Assembly (NCBI GenBank): GCA_937906975.1
Contig: CALCUN010000018.1
Span: forward strand, 1 to 28,489
Source: an uncultured Bacteroidales bacterium
GTDB taxonomy: Bacteria; Bacteroidota; Bacteroidia; Bacteroidales; P3
DNA: 28,489 bases
Direction of reading: 5' to 3'
Shown: positions 14,363-22,410 of the stretch, piece after piece
How the letters are laid out: each line of letters starts with the position of its first letter
Numbering within the stretch: position 1 is the first letter of the stretch
Notes under the pieces: generated by a model
Seen by the model: the letters and a program-made list of their open reading frames with translations, nothing else
The model's database searches: none
Told to the model about the DNA's origin: nothing
Position numbers and translations under genes: made by a program

Positions 14363-16534
14363 ATGAAAAGAATATTTTTGGTATTGTTTACATTTCTACT
14401 ATCAACTGTAAGCGCACAAACAACCTTTACAAAAGATGGATTGACATATCAAACAATTTCAGAAAGCGAAGTAAAGATTATTTCTTGTCAAGCAAATGTA
14501 GATTCAATATCTATCCCACAAAGCGTATTAGAAGAAAGCACCAATACAAATTATATAGTTAGTCAAATCAATATATATGCTTTTAAAGATCACAGCAATT
14601 TAGAAAAAATCATTATTCCAAATAGTGTGATTACAATTGGCAATCGTGCTTTTCAAAATTGCAGTGCTTTAAAATCTGTTACTCTACCCGAAAATGCCTC
14701 AATAGTGATGAATGCTTTTGAAAACGCAGGAATACAATATAATATTAACGATATTATTTACGGAGGCGAGGACACAATAAATATAGAGAATTATAGATTT
14801 AATGGCATTGGTTTTATAACATTTCATTTAGGAGACAACTCTTATCAATCAAACTATGCAACTGTTATCACTTGCGACAATAACAAGATAGGCAACGTTA
14901 CCATTCCTGACTCCATACAACACAACAACATCTCATACCCTGTAAATCGCATTAAAGACAAAGCCTTTGACGATTGCAAGAAAATGACCTCCATAACCAT
15001 ACCCTCAACAATAAAATACATAGGGCAAAATGCTTTTTGGAATTGTACAAAATTAAATTCCATAACCTTTCTTTCTCCTGTCCCTCCTACCTTTGGTACT
15101 GACGTATTTAACGGAACACCTTACACTAAAAAACTTAATATTCCTTTTGGAAGCGATTATAGTTTTTTGACAGGCGAATACATTTTTGCAAAAACAAATT
15201 ATTTAATACAAGAAAACGAAACAAAAACCTTAGAAACAGATTTCACAATTACCAATAAAATAGGACTAATCAATAAAGGAGTATTAATAATCCCTTACGG
15301 AAAACAACTAATCGATACAACACAAGAAAACATTGAAGGAATTGTAGAGGTACAAACAGACATACTATCCGATTCCCTATGGCATTTTGTAGGAGCGCCC
15401 TTTTCGCCTTACAAATTAGAAGCAATCAAACCCGGCTCACGAGACGTATCTGTTTCAACCTTTGATTACACAACAGGAAATTGGGATACAAATTGGGCAA
15501 GCATTGAAACACCAATAGCGAGCGCAGAAGGCTTTCTCTTATGGTCGTTTACACAAGAAGCAACCACCTTTACAAACAAAAAAGAAAACGAATCAGAAAA
15601 TTACAATATAAACAACTCCGATGTAATCATAACAAAAAACCTTTCAACACATCAAGAAGGAGGAAATTGGTTTGCACTCTCAAATCCTTTTACCTTTAAA
15701 TTAGATGTAGGCAAGTTTATTTTAGAAAATAAAGACAAAATACAAGGACAAGACGGCATATATAAAATGGATTCCAATGGAGAATTTCAATATCTCACAC
15801 AAGGAGAAATCAATGTAACTGAAGGATTTTTTGTAAACTACCTCTCACAAGGAGAAGCGGAAGCAATATTCAAAAAAGACCAAAGGCTAACCTCTACAAA
15901 ATCACAAAATGAAAAACAATACATAAGAATAAAAATAAAAGACGAAGACAAAGAATCAGAACTTTTCTTTGCACTAAATCAAAATGCCAATCAAGGATAT
16001 GATATTTATGATGCAAACAAACTTTTTTCGCCAAATCAAACCACAGAGCCTTATTTCCTATTAGATAAAACAGCCTTAGTAAAACAAGAAGTAAATATTT
16101 TGCCATATACAGCCACAATTAACATACGAAACAATCAAAGTAAAGAAATAACACTAAGTGTAGAAAACATACCAGAAGGCATATCAGTATTTTTGCTTGA
16201 TAACGGATATGATGTGAAAATGAATAATGGAGAAAAATACACAACCCGAATAACAGAAGGCGAAAACGCAAATAGATTTCAACTATTAATAAAAAAAGCC
16301 CATAGAATAGAGAGCATAGACTCAGAAGAAATAACAATTGAAAATAAGAATAGAGAAATCACAATACACTCTCCAAACAATAACTTCATAGTAAAAATAT
16401 ACAATACCATAGGGCAAGAAATTTTTTCAACAAAAGAAAGAAACTTCACCTTAGATAAAGCCCTTTCAGGAGCATATTTGATAAAACTACAAAGCAATCG
16501 CAACAGCAAATCAAAGAAAATAATTATTTATTAA
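14363..16534 (+). CDS. BspA-like leucine-rich-repeat protein with type IX secretion sorting domain
   Basis: The 723-residue product has a signal peptide (MKRIFLVLFTFLLSTVSAQ). BspA-type leucine-rich repeats (LRR_5) follow in two groups at about 60-120 and 190-245, with units such as LEKIIIPNSVITIGNRAFQN and MTSITIPSTIKYIGQNAFWN. A long region without a recognised domain (about 270-640) follows. Residues of about 655-723 (ITIHSPNNNFIVKIYNTIGQ, SGAYLIKLQSNRNSKSKKII) match the type A C-terminal sorting domain of T9SS cargo. The protein is therefore expected to be carried across the outer membrane and exposed or released, perhaps for adhesion. The T9SS machinery itself is not in the window. The gene starts 17 bp after the ompA-like terminator, so its promoter must overlap that terminator or it depends on read-through. 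Confidence 0.9.
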   Translation: MKRIFLVLFTFLLSTVSAQTTFTKDGLTYQTISESEVKIISCQANVDSISIPQSVLEESTNTNYIVSQINIYAFKDHSNLEKIIIPNSVITIGNRAFQNCSALKSVTLPENASIVMNAFENAGIQYNINDIIYGGEDTINIENYRFNGIGFITFHLGDNSYQSNYATVITCDNNKIGNVTIPDSIQHNNISYPVNRIKDKAFDDCKKMTSITIPSTIKYIGQNAFWNCTKLNSITFLSPVPPTFGTDVFNGTPYTKKLNIPFGSDYSFLTGEYIFAKTNYLIQENETKTLETDFTITNKIGLINKGVLIIPYGKQLIDTTQENIEGIVEVQTDILSDSLWHFVGAPFSPYKLEAIKPGSRDVSVSTFDYTTGNWDTNWASIETPIASAEGFLLWSFTQEATTFTNKKENESENYNINNSDVIITKNLSTHQEGGNWFALSNPFTFKLDVGKFILENKDKIQGQDGIYKMDSNGEFQYLTQGEINVTEGFFVNYLSQGEAEAIFKKDQRLTSTKSQNEKQYIRIKIKDEDKESELFFALNQNANQGYDIYDANKLFSPNQTTEPYFLLDKTALVKQEVNILPYTATINIRNNQSKEITLSVENIPEGISVFLLDNGYDVKMNNGEKYTTRITEGENANRFQLLIKKAHRIESIDSEEITIENKNREITIHSPNNNFIVKIYNTIGQEIFSTKERNFTLDKALSGAYLIKLQSNRNSKSKKIIIY

Positions 16535-16544
16535 TGCTTTTTTT

Positions 16545-16611
16545 AAATTACTTCTTTGAAGTAGAAGCTCTACTTCTTTAAGGTAATGCTTCTACCTTAA
16601 AGAAGTAATTT
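16545..16611. repeat. Three-way-junction palindrome after the LRR gene
   Basis: An outer stem AAATTACTTC (16545-16554) / GAAGTAATTT (16602-16611) encloses two hairpins. The first is GAAGTAG / CTACTTC (16558-16564 / 16570-16576); the second is TTTAAGGTA / TACCTTAAA (16577-16585 / 16593-16601). The element begins 11 bp after the LRR stop, and a T-rich stretch follows, so it may act as a terminator or mRNA 3'-end stabiliser. Confidence 0.75.
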
Positions 16612-16635
16612 ATTTTCTTTTTTAACAAATAAAAT

Positions 16636-16667
16636 TTTGTACTTAGATAAAGATTACATACCTTTGC
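16636..16667 (+). promoter_or_regulatory. Consensus Bacteroidota promoter
   Basis: TTTG (16636-16639), a 19-nt spacer and TACCTTTGC (16659-16667) form a perfect match to the family consensus, the best in the window. Transcription should start near 16672, about 335 nt before the next gene. Confidence 0.85.
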
Positions 16668-16782
16668 AATCAAGAATTTAACAAAGTAACAAAATGGTTT
16701 AATCCTTAGAAAAGGAGGACAAAAAACAGAAAAAGAATAATTACTATTTAGACTTAGTAAATTTTTTACGACATATAAAAGC

Positions 16783-16946
16783 GTTTTTGCTTATACTTAA
16801 TCGTTTGAAACCTCGAAAATTTCAAATAATCCGTTAAAAGTAAGGCAGTAAACGCTCACGAATAATATCGTGGGCTTTACTTATTTGACGGATTAGGTAG
16901 TTCGAGGACCTCAAACGATGATAAGAAAAAAAGTCCCACGTTTTTT
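16783..16946 (+). ncRNA. Rod-shaped structured RNA, 6S-like ncRNA or regulatory leader
   Basis: The fold is seen by hand pairing. ATCGTTTGA (16800-16808) / TCAAACGAT (16911-16919) is extended outward by CTTA/TAAG and a T/A run. CCTCGAA (16811-16817) / TTCGAGG (16901-16907) comes next, then a bubble of about 10 nt (16818-16827) facing 6 nt (16895-16900). An 11-bp stem follows (16828-16838 / 16884-16894), then an asymmetric loop (8/2 nt). The terminal hairpin has 6 + 8 bp (16847-16861 / 16868-16881, one bulged C) and loop ATAATA. CCCACG and six T end the element. A long rod with a central bubble recalls 6S RNA, including the 6S-Flavo type of Bacteroidota. I cannot confirm this from memory, and a cis-acting leader is equally possible. 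Confidence 0.5.
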
Positions 16947-17007
16947 ATACCTTTAAGTCAAAGAAAGAAAAAACAAATTTAAATTAATAATTAAAAACTT
17001 AAAAATC

Positions 17008-17451
17008 ATGGAAAAAAAATCAAACTTAGGATTGGAAATAATCTATTGGGGATTATTACTTATGACGCTTTATGTATTTCACGGTGCTTTGCATTGGTAT
17101 GGAATGGGAATAGTTGCACTTTGTTTAGTTCCGGTTGGAATTGCCTTAGGAATATGGCAAATAATCAGAGAAAAGAAAGCAGGTGAAAAAATGGCTGTTA
17201 TTATTTTAAACTTTTTAACAAAATTATGCTTATTTACAGGCTTAGTTTTTGTTCAAGAACGTTGGCCAGGAGGTGGAGCATTTATGCTTTTTGCTTTTCT
17301 TCTTTATTTTGTTTCAGTTGCTGTTTCATCTTGCATTGCAGTTTATAAAGAAAGAAATGAAAAGTTGTACATATTATTATTAATAGCAATATTATCGTAT
17401 AGTTTTGGTGCTTTATTTTATAACGTATACGAATTACAAGGATTACAATAA
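17008..17451 (+). CDS. Small hypothetical membrane protein with four predicted TM helices
   Basis: The 147 residues contain four hydrophobic segments. They are roughly 8-28 (LEIIYWGLLLMTLYVFHGAL), 33-50 (IVALCLVPVGIALGIW), 62-105 (two helices around WPGGGAF, probably FLTKLCLFTGLVF and LFAFLLYFVSVAV) and 120-140 (ILLLIAILSYSFGALFY). Short charged loops separate them (REKKAGEK, YKERNEK). No family is recognised. It is the first gene after the structured leader, and its stop shares a base with the next ATG (17451), so the two are translationally coupled. Confidence 0.8.
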   Translation: MEKKSNLGLEIIYWGLLLMTLYVFHGALHWYGMGIVALCLVPVGIALGIWQIIREKKAGEKMAVIILNFLTKLCLFTGLVFVQERWPGGGAFMLFAFLLYFVSVAVSSCIAVYKERNEKLYILLLIAILSYSFGALFYNVYELQGLQ

Positions 17452-17726
17452 TGGATAAAGAAGTAAAAGAACAAAGACCACCTTATACAAGGGCGGTCTT
17501 TATTTTAGGATCCCTTTCTGTTACGATAGGAATTGTGCTTTTCGGTTTATTAGGAATAATAGGCGTAATTTTAGCACGTAAAGGAATTAAGGCTTTTGAA
17601 GAAAATCCAGGATTATATTCTATGAAAGGCTATAAAACTCTAACAAGAGGCTTCTATATGTCTGTAATCGGAAGTACTTGGGTGCTTATGTTAATTATAT
17701 TGCCTTTAATCAATTTATTTGATTAA
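17451..17726 (+). CDS. Small hypothetical membrane protein with two TM helices
   Basis: The 91-residue product has a charged N-terminus (MDKEVKEQRPPYTRAV) and two hydrophobic hairpin helices (about 17-42, VFILGSLSVTIGIVLFGLLG onward, and 70-88, MSVIGSTWVLMLIILPLI). Between them ARKGIKAFEENPGLYSMKGY resembles the linker of Bacteroidota 'CCC motif' or DUF4190-type membrane proteins. The cysteine triplet itself is absent, so this assignment is weak. It overlaps the previous gene by one base, and the next gene starts 18 bp later. Confidence 0.75.
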   Translation: MDKEVKEQRPPYTRAVFILGSLSVTIGIVLFGLLGIIGVILARKGIKAFEENPGLYSMKGYKTLTRGFYMSVIGSTWVLMLIILPLINLFD

Positions 17727-17744
17727 CGAATAAAGCATAAACTT

Positions 17745-18146
17745 ATGCATGGAAAAACAAAAAGGGTTGGTTACATCTTTTTATCGCTCGCAATAGTAGT
17801 GGTGTCTTTGATAATATTTCAAATAGTTGCTCAAATAGATGCTCTTGATGAATATGAAAGTTATATTTCAATGCTTTTAGCCTTAGGTACGGGCTTATTG
17901 TTGAGATATGTATTTAAAAGATACTGTAAACGACTTAATAGAAAAGATGAAACATACGAAATTATTTCAAAAGAAGAGAGAAAGGCTCTCTTAACATTGA
18001 TAATTTTATTTGTAACCCTTGCAATAGCGATGTTTTCAATTATAAATTTTCAAAATGATATGTTTTTGACTTTTGTAGTTTTGATTTTCATCTTGGTTAT
18101 TGCTGGGGGACTTATTTTTAGATTATGGATTAAAGACCAAAAATAA
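17745..18146 (+). CDS. Small hypothetical membrane protein with four TM helices
   Basis: The 133 residues show two pairs of hydrophobic helices, at about 8-27 and 41-56 and then at 84-102 and 108-127. The pairs are separated by a charged loop (RYCKRLNRKDETYEIISKEE). No domain is recognised. The gene continues the run of tiny membrane proteins. The M16 protease gene follows after 35 bp with no visible promoter in the gap, so all four may share one transcript. Confidence 0.78.
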   Translation: MHGKTKRVGYIFLSLAIVVVSLIIFQIVAQIDALDEYESYISMLLALGTGLLLRYVFKRYCKRLNRKDETYEIISKEERKALLTLIILFVTLAIAMFSIINFQNDMFLTFVVLIFILVIAGGLIFRLWIKDQK

Positions 18147-18181
18147 TTAAATATATTTATTAACAAACAAATTTAAAGAGT

Positions 18182-21001
18182 ATGAAGAGAAAAATATTCT
18201 CATTATTGTTGTTGTGCTTGATGTTTAGCACGACTATGTTTGCTCAAAATAAAGAGATTCAACTTAATCTTAATGAGCAAATAGAATTAAACGAAACAGT
18301 ACGTACAGGAAAGTTGGAAAACGGATTGACGTATTTTGTAAAATCAAACAAAAAGCCTGAAAATCTTATTGAATTTCGTCTTGCAGTGAATGCAGGCTCT
18401 GTTTTAGAAGAAGATAATCAAGTTGGATTGGCTCACTTCTTGGAACACATGGGCTTTAATGGTTCAAAACATTTTCCAGGTAACACAATGGACGATGAAA
18501 CTAAAAAGGCGGGTTCGTGGAATAATGCTTATACAAGTTTTGATGAGACTGTGTATATGATAAACTTGCCAAAAGAACATCTTGACTTAGGTTTGAAAGT
18601 TTTAGACTCGTGGGCGTACGGAATGTTGCTTACAGGAGAAGAAATTGACAAAGAAAGAGGTGTGATTATTGAGGAATGGAGACGTAGTCAAGGTGGAGAA
18701 GAAAGAATGTGGAATGAAATAAAGAAGAAAATGTTGCAAGGTTCAAAATATGCTGATAGAATGCCTATTGGAACTTTGGAAAATCTTCAAAATTTTAAAT
18801 ATTCTGACATTAGAAGTTTCTATGAAAAATGGTATAATTCCGATAATATGGCTGTGATTATTGTTGGAGATTTCAATATTGACTCAATGGAGCAAAAGGT
18901 TGTTGATTATTTTAGAATGTCTCCAAAGACTTGCACTCAAACACAAAGACCATACATTGCTGTACCTGATAATAAAGAACCTATTATAGCTATTGCAAGT
19001 GATAAAGAGGCAACAAGCACAAGTATAGAATTGTATTACAAACACCCTTCTAAGGATGTTAAAACAATTGCTGATTTTCGTGAACAACATTTAGTACATG
19101 GTTTGTTTGAAGTAATGTTTAATGATCGTCTTCAAGAAATTTCTGAAAAGAAATCTTGTCCTTATATGTATTCATACGCATACTATGGCGGTTTTTATGC
19201 TCGTAATCATTCTGCTTATACAACACGGATTTCTGCAAAAGAAGGAAAATTAATGGAATCCTTAGAATTGGTAATGTTAGAAAATAGAAGATTGCAACAA
19301 CACGGCTTTTTACAATCGGAGCTTGATAGAGCAAAAGATGAATTGTTGGAATCATACGATAGAAGTGCAAAAGAGGAATCAAAAACCAATAGTAGCAGTT
19401 TCGCAGATAGGTTAGTGTATTATTTTCTTGAAAACGAACCAATGCCAAGTGCAGATAAGAAAAACGAATGGGCAAAAGCGTTAATGGAAGATATTACTTT
19501 GGAAGAAGTAAATGCTCTTATTTCAAAATGGATTACAGAAGAAAATTTCGTTTGCACTATCACAATGCCAGAAAAGAAAGGTATTAAAGTGCCAACAGAA
19601 GAAAATGTGTTGAAACTTATTGAAAAATGTAAGAAAGCAAGTACAAAACCTTGGATTGATAATGTTAAAACAGAGCCTTTCCTTGCACAAGAGCCAAAAG
19701 GTGGTAAGGTTGTAAGTCAAAATAAGAATGAAAAATTCGATTACACAGAATATACTCTTTCAAATGGTGCAAAAGTAATCTTAAAGAAAACAAACCACCA
19801 AAATGATCAAATCTTAACTCGTGCAGAATCAAAAGGAGGAAACTCATTGTATGAAGATAAAGATATGATGAATGTTGATTTCGCTTCAAGTATAGTAAAT
19901 TCGAGTGGAATCGGTACATACGACAACACTCAATTAATGAAATTTATGAAGGGTAAGTCTTTTGGTTTATATTCTTATATTTCTAATATTAAAGAAGTAA
20001 TAGAGGGAGGTTGTGCACCAAAAGATTTTGAAACTCAATTGCAATATTTTTATTTAGTCTTTACTGCTCCAAGAATAGATAAAGAGGTTTTAGCAAGCGA
20101 AGTAGATAAATTGAAAAGTCAAATCAGTATGATGAAAAATGATCCTGAGTCTATTTTGTATGAAAAGCAATATAAGGCTATGTATCCAAATGATAAGCGT
20201 AATATATACATACCTACTGAGGCTCAAATAAAGGAATTGAATACTGATAAGATGTTGAAAATATTCAAAGAACGTTTCTCTGATGCTTCTGACTTTACTT
20301 TCACTTTCGTAGGTAATATTGATGAAAAAACAATGTTGCCTTTGATTGAAAAATATATTGGTGGACTTCCTTCTTCTAATGGTAAAAATGCAGAAATGTG
20401 GAAAGATCGTTCGCCTGATTTTGCAAAGGGTGTTGTAGATGAAACAGTTTATGTGGGAGAAGCTGAAAAAGGTATAACAACTATCGAATTTGAACATGAG
20501 TTTGATTATAACAATGATCGTTTGGCAACAGATGCTTTGAGCGAAGTTTGTTATAATAAATTATTTGAAACAATTCGTGAAGAATTAAGTGGAACGTATT
20601 CGCCTTCATTCTATTTGAGTTATTCTAAATATCCAAAATCAGAATTATATGCTTCATATAATCTTGATTGCAACCCAAATACAATAGATCAACTTACACA
20701 AGCTACTTTTAAAGTTTTTGATAAAATTATTTCAGAAGGTATTTCTGAGGAAGATTTAATTAAAGCAAAAGAAACTTTGATATTAAATAGAAAGAAAAGT
20801 GTAGAAAACAATTATTTTTGGTTAAATCAAATTTTAGGAAGTAGGTTTAATGGATATGAAATGCAAACTTTGGAAGAATATACTGCTGCGGTAAATGCTT
20901 TGACAGTAGAAGATATTAAAAAGGTTGCAGAAAAATATCTAAAACACGATGAGTATGTAAGAGTATCTCTTAAACCTGCTGCTATGAAACCTGCAAAATA
21001 G
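18182..21001 (+). CDS. Secreted M16-family zinc metalloprotease (insulinase/pitrilysin type)
   Basis: The 939-residue protein has a signal peptide (MKRKIFSLLLLCLMFSTTMF, then AQ) and is expected in the periplasm. The inverted zinc motif HFLEH is at 85-89 (catalytic Glu88), and the third ligand is probably Glu165 in ERGVIIEEW, about 76 residues on as expected. YTSFDETVYMINLP fits the active half. The C-terminal half (about 520-939) repeats the M16 fold without the zinc motif, as is normal for the long form. Such proteases degrade peptides; the substrate here is unknown. A bidirectional terminator follows. Confidence 0.93.
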   Translation: MKRKIFSLLLLCLMFSTTMFAQNKEIQLNLNEQIELNETVRTGKLENGLTYFVKSNKKPENLIEFRLAVNAGSVLEEDNQVGLAHFLEHMGFNGSKHFPGNTMDDETKKAGSWNNAYTSFDETVYMINLPKEHLDLGLKVLDSWAYGMLLTGEEIDKERGVIIEEWRRSQGGEERMWNEIKKKMLQGSKYADRMPIGTLENLQNFKYSDIRSFYEKWYNSDNMAVIIVGDFNIDSMEQKVVDYFRMSPKTCTQTQRPYIAVPDNKEPIIAIASDKEATSTSIELYYKHPSKDVKTIADFREQHLVHGLFEVMFNDRLQEISEKKSCPYMYSYAYYGGFYARNHSAYTTRISAKEGKLMESLELVMLENRRLQQHGFLQSELDRAKDELLESYDRSAKEESKTNSSSFADRLVYYFLENEPMPSADKKNEWAKALMEDITLEEVNALISKWITEENFVCTITMPEKKGIKVPTEENVLKLIEKCKKASTKPWIDNVKTEPFLAQEPKGGKVVSQNKNEKFDYTEYTLSNGAKVILKKTNHQNDQILTRAESKGGNSLYEDKDMMNVDFASSIVNSSGIGTYDNTQLMKFMKGKSFGLYSYISNIKEVIEGGCAPKDFETQLQYFYLVFTAPRIDKEVLASEVDKLKSQISMMKNDPESILYEKQYKAMYPNDKRNIYIPTEAQIKELNTDKMLKIFKERFSDASDFTFTFVGNIDEKTMLPLIEKYIGGLPSSNGKNAEMWKDRSPDFAKGVVDETVYVGEAEKGITTIEFEHEFDYNNDRLATDALSEVCYNKLFETIREELSGTYSPSFYLSYSKYPKSELYASYNLDCNPNTIDQLTQATFKVFDKIISEGISEEDLIKAKETLILNRKKSVENNYFWLNQILGSRFNGYEMQTLEEYTAAVNALTVEDIKKVAEKYLKHDEYVRVSLKPAAMKPAK

Positions 21002-21017
21002 TTTTCTAAATCAACAA

Positions 21018-21049
21018 AAAAAGGAGAAACCATTTGGCTTCTCCTTTTT
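21018..21049. terminator. Bidirectional terminator between the M16 protease gene and glyA
   Basis: AAAAAGGAGAA (21018-21028) pairs with TTCTCCTTTTT (21039-21049) around a 10-nt loop. The T run serves the plus strand, and the A run gives T on the minus strand. It lies 17 bp after the protease stop and 20 bp beyond the glyA stop. Confidence 0.88.
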
Positions 21050-21068
21050 ATTTGAATTATAGACTCGA

Positions 21069-22349
21069 CTACCAAGCGAATAATGGTCTGTTTTCCATCA
21101 TTGCGTTTACTTTCTTACGAGTTTCAGCTATCAATTCTTCGTTATTAACGTCAGAAAGAACAGCGTCAATCATTTCAACGATAGCTTCCATTTCGTTTTC
21201 TTTCAAACCTCTTGTAGTAATTGCAGGAGTACCTACACGGATACCAGAAGTTTGGAATGGAGAACGTGAATCAAATGGAACCATATTTTTGTTGATTGTG
21301 ATGTCTGCTTTAACCAATGTGTTTTCTGCAACTTTTCCTGTAAGTTCAGGGAATTTTGTTCTAAGGTCTATAAGCATTAAGTGGTTATCTGTTCCATTAG
21401 AAATAACTTTGTAACCTCTTTTTACGAAAGCCTCTGCCATAGCAGCAGCGTTTTTCTTAACTTGTTTGATGTATTGAGCGTAATCTTCTGTTAATGCTTC
21501 GCCAAATGCAACAGCCTTAGCAGCGATAACGTGTTCCAATGGACCACCTTGGCAACCTGGGAAAACAGCTGAGTCTAAAACAGCACTCATCATTTTGATT
21601 TCTCCTTTTGGAGTTGTTTTTCCCATTGGGTTTTCAAAATCTTTACCCATTAAAATCAAACCACCTCTTGGTCCTCTTAAAGTTTTGTGAGTTGTAGTTG
21701 TAACAATGTGGCAATATTCAACAGCATTGTTCAATTCTCCCTTAGCGATAAGACCACTTGGGTGAGAAATATCTCCCATTAAGATAGCACCAATTTCGTC
21801 AGCTAAAGCTCTCATTCTTTTCCAATCGAAATCTCTTGAATAAGCAGAAGCTCCACCGATGATTAATTTTGGTTTGTGTTCTCTTGCTACTTGTTCCATC
21901 ATATCATAATCGATAGTACCTGTTTCTTCTTTAACTCCGTAAGAAACTTGGTTGAAATAAGTACCAGAAATGTTTACAGGAGAACCGTGAGAAAGGTGTC
22001 CACCGTGGTTAAGGTCTAATCCCATGAAAGTATCACCAGGATTCAAGCAAGCAAAGAAAACTGCCATGTTTGCTTGTGCGCCAGAGTGAGGTTGAACGTT
22101 AGCCCACTCAGCACCGAACAATTGTTTTGCTCTGTCAATAGCAAGTTGCTCAGATTGATCCACGATTTGGCAACCACCATAATATCTTTTTCCAGGATAG
22201 CCTTCAGCATATTTGTTTGTCATTACGCTACCCATTGCTTCCATTACTTGATCTGAAACAAAGTTTTCAGAAGCAATTAATTCTATTCCTTTTGTTTGTC
22301 TTTCTCTTTCCTTTTGAATAAGGTCAAAGATTTGTGTATCTCTTGTCAT
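21069..22349 (-). CDS. glyA: Serine hydroxymethyltransferase
   Basis: GlyA is a cytoplasmic PLP enzyme converting serine and THF to glycine and 5,10-methylene-THF. I chose ATG at 22349 (426 residues, [20 protein letters not shown]), because this is the usual N-terminus in Bacteroidota. The longer in-frame start at 22388 lies inside the promoter -7 element and cannot be transcribed from it. Signatures are [26 protein letters not shown], the PLP-lysine motif [14 protein letters not shown] (Lys222) and GTPAITTRG. It is probably monocistronic, with a bidirectional terminator after the stop. Together with gcvT it supplies the one-carbon pool. Confidence 0.97.
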   Translation of the reverse strand: MTRDTQIFDLIQKERERQTKGIELIASENFVSDQVMEAMGSVMTNKYAEGYPGKRYYGGCQIVDQSEQLAIDRAKQLFGAEWANVQPHSGAQANMAVFFACLNPGDTFMGLDLNHGGHLSHGSPVNISGTYFNQVSYGVKEETGTIDYDMMEQVAREHKPKLIIGGASAYSRDFDWKRMRALADEIGAILMGDISHPSGLIAKGELNNAVEYCHIVTTTTHKTLRGPRGGLILMGKDFENPMGKTTPKGEIKMMSAVLDSAVFPGCQGGPLEHVIAAKAVAFGEALTEDYAQYIKQVKKNAAAMAEAFVKRGYKVISNGTDNHLMLIDLRTKFPELTGKVAENTLVKADITINKNMVPFDSRSPFQTSGIRVGTPAITTRGLKENEMEAIVEMIDAVLSDVNNEELIAETRKKVNAMMENRPLFAW

Positions 22350-22384
22350 AATTATATAAAAATTTGATTTTACAAAATTAGACT

Positions 22385-22393
22385 GCAAAGATA
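22385..22393 (-). promoter_or_regulatory. -7 element of the glyA promoter
   Basis: TATCTTTGC on the minus strand (22393-22385) matches TAnnTTTGC. Transcription would start near 22380, giving a leader of about 30 nt, and this rules out the upstream ATG at 22388. Confidence 0.7.
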
Positions 22394-22410
22394 TGAAATA
22401 ATTTCGGATT

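Larger units (their letters stand above)
16612..17007 (+). other. Gene-free region with promoter, leader and structured RNA
   Basis: No open frame of credible length is seen here (an ATG at 16694 gives two codons). The stretch contains a consensus promoter, an SD-like AAAGGAGG in a small hairpin, an AU hairpin followed by six T, a long rod-shaped fold, CCCACG plus six T, and an A-rich leader before the ATG at 17008. Confidence 0.6.

Noticed and set aside
16694..16702. ATG GTT TAA as a leader peptide
   Set aside because: Two codons only, with the SD-like sequence downstream rather than upstream.
16895..16920. tRNA/tmRNA T-arm-like GTTCGAGG
   Set aside because: Flanking bases pair with 16811-16817 in the rod, and no acceptor, D or anticodon arm is present.
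20090..20497. 135-codon minus-strand frame within the M16 protease gene
   Set aside because: Shadow frame rich in Phe, Ile and His from AT-rich antisense codons; no domain.
22350..22388. Upstream in-frame ATG giving a glyA with 13 more residues
   Set aside because: The ATG lies in the TATCTTTGC promoter element, and the extra residues do not resemble GlyA N-termini.
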